Below, piece by piece: positions 14,340 through 14,406 of a stretch of DNA of 14,406 nucleotides. The notes below the pieces were generated by a model. The model had not been told where the DNA came from, searched no databases, and saw nothing but the letters and a program-made list of their open reading frames with translations. The DNA lies in contig NZ_JONR01000067.1 in assembly GCF_000711955.1 (NCBI RefSeq), positions 1 through 14,406 on the forward strand. The letters are read 5' to 3'. Position 1 is the stretch's first letter; each line of letters begins with the position of its first letter. The position numbers and the translations under genes were made by a program. The stretch is from Nevskia soli DSM 19509 (GTDB lineage Bacteria > Pseudomonadota > Gammaproteobacteria > Nevskiales > Nevskiaceae).

Positions 14340-14358
14340 TAGGGCCAGGGCGTGAACC

Positions 14359-14406
14359 GTGCTCTGGCTCTGCATCCATCTGCCGGCCTTGCCGCTGGAG
14401 GCCCTG
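14359..14406 (+). CDS. imuB: ImuB-type Y-family DNA polymerase-like protein, first 16 codons (cut by window edge)
   Basis: The translation from GTG 14359 is VLWLCIHLPALPLEAL, which matches the conserved beginning of ImuB (M/V-LWLCLHFPALPLE). The start is bounded: an in-frame TGA lies at 14353-14355, four bases before the GTG. AGGG at 14346-14349 provides a ribosome-binding site about 9 nt upstream. ImuB is the catalytically inactive Y-family polymerase relative that bridges DnaE2 to the sliding clamp. It is the second gene of the SOS operon begun by imuA. Only the start is in the window, so integrity cannot be judged. Confidence 0.75.
   Translation, partial: MLWLCIHLPALPLEAL

Overview
The window is high-GC bacterial DNA with proteobacterial gene types. 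An ImuA/ImuB translesion cassette under a LexA-like box, a DUF1329 protein paired with an MMPL/RND transporter, and a MalT-type LuxR regulator together suggest a gammaproteobacterium, possibly a hydrocarbon- or steroid-degrading Nevskiales-like organism. That placement is inference. Most genes lie on the minus strand; only imuA and imuB at the right end run rightward.

Layout from left to right. (1) 1-3254, minus: a DUF1329 protein (cut by the left edge) follows an MMPL/RND transporter. A leader region upstream holds two possible short ORFs, then a perfect inverted repeat. (2) 3536-7514, minus: two LuxR-type regulators in tandem, an unusual GAF/PAS-LuxR protein and a 912-residue LAL (MalT-like) ATPase. 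They are the likely regulators of the transporter operon. (3) 7739-9077, minus: a hexose-6-phosphate mutarotase and a small secreted protein of unknown function. (4) 9291-9663: a Rho-independent terminator, then a 263-bp structured repeat (copy A). (5) 9659-10680, minus: a 47-residue Cys-rich protein translationally coupled to an alpha/beta hydrolase. (6) 10796-13127, minus: an AraC-type regulator and a cytochrome P450 with its own terminator. (7) 13379-14406, plus: LexA-like box and promoter, imuA, a second copy of the 263-bp element (copy B), and the start of imuB.

The most striking signal is the pair of 263-bp elements. They align without gaps and share near-identical core motifs. Each is flanked by a 4-bp YTAR direct repeat (CTAG in A, TTAG in B), and each abuts the TAG stop codon of a neighbouring gene. 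Each can fold into a three-branched structure: a terminal stem of about 30 bp, a left hairpin conserved in sequence, and a right hairpin conserved mainly in size and shape. The arms differ in sequence between copies, but nearly all differences are compensated on the opposite arm, including four double substitutions and three G-T changes within the left hairpin. This points to a family of mobile, structure-selected non-coding elements with no protein of their own. Copy B sits inside the imuA-imuB operon, yet leaves the imuA stop codon and the imuB ribosome-binding region in place.
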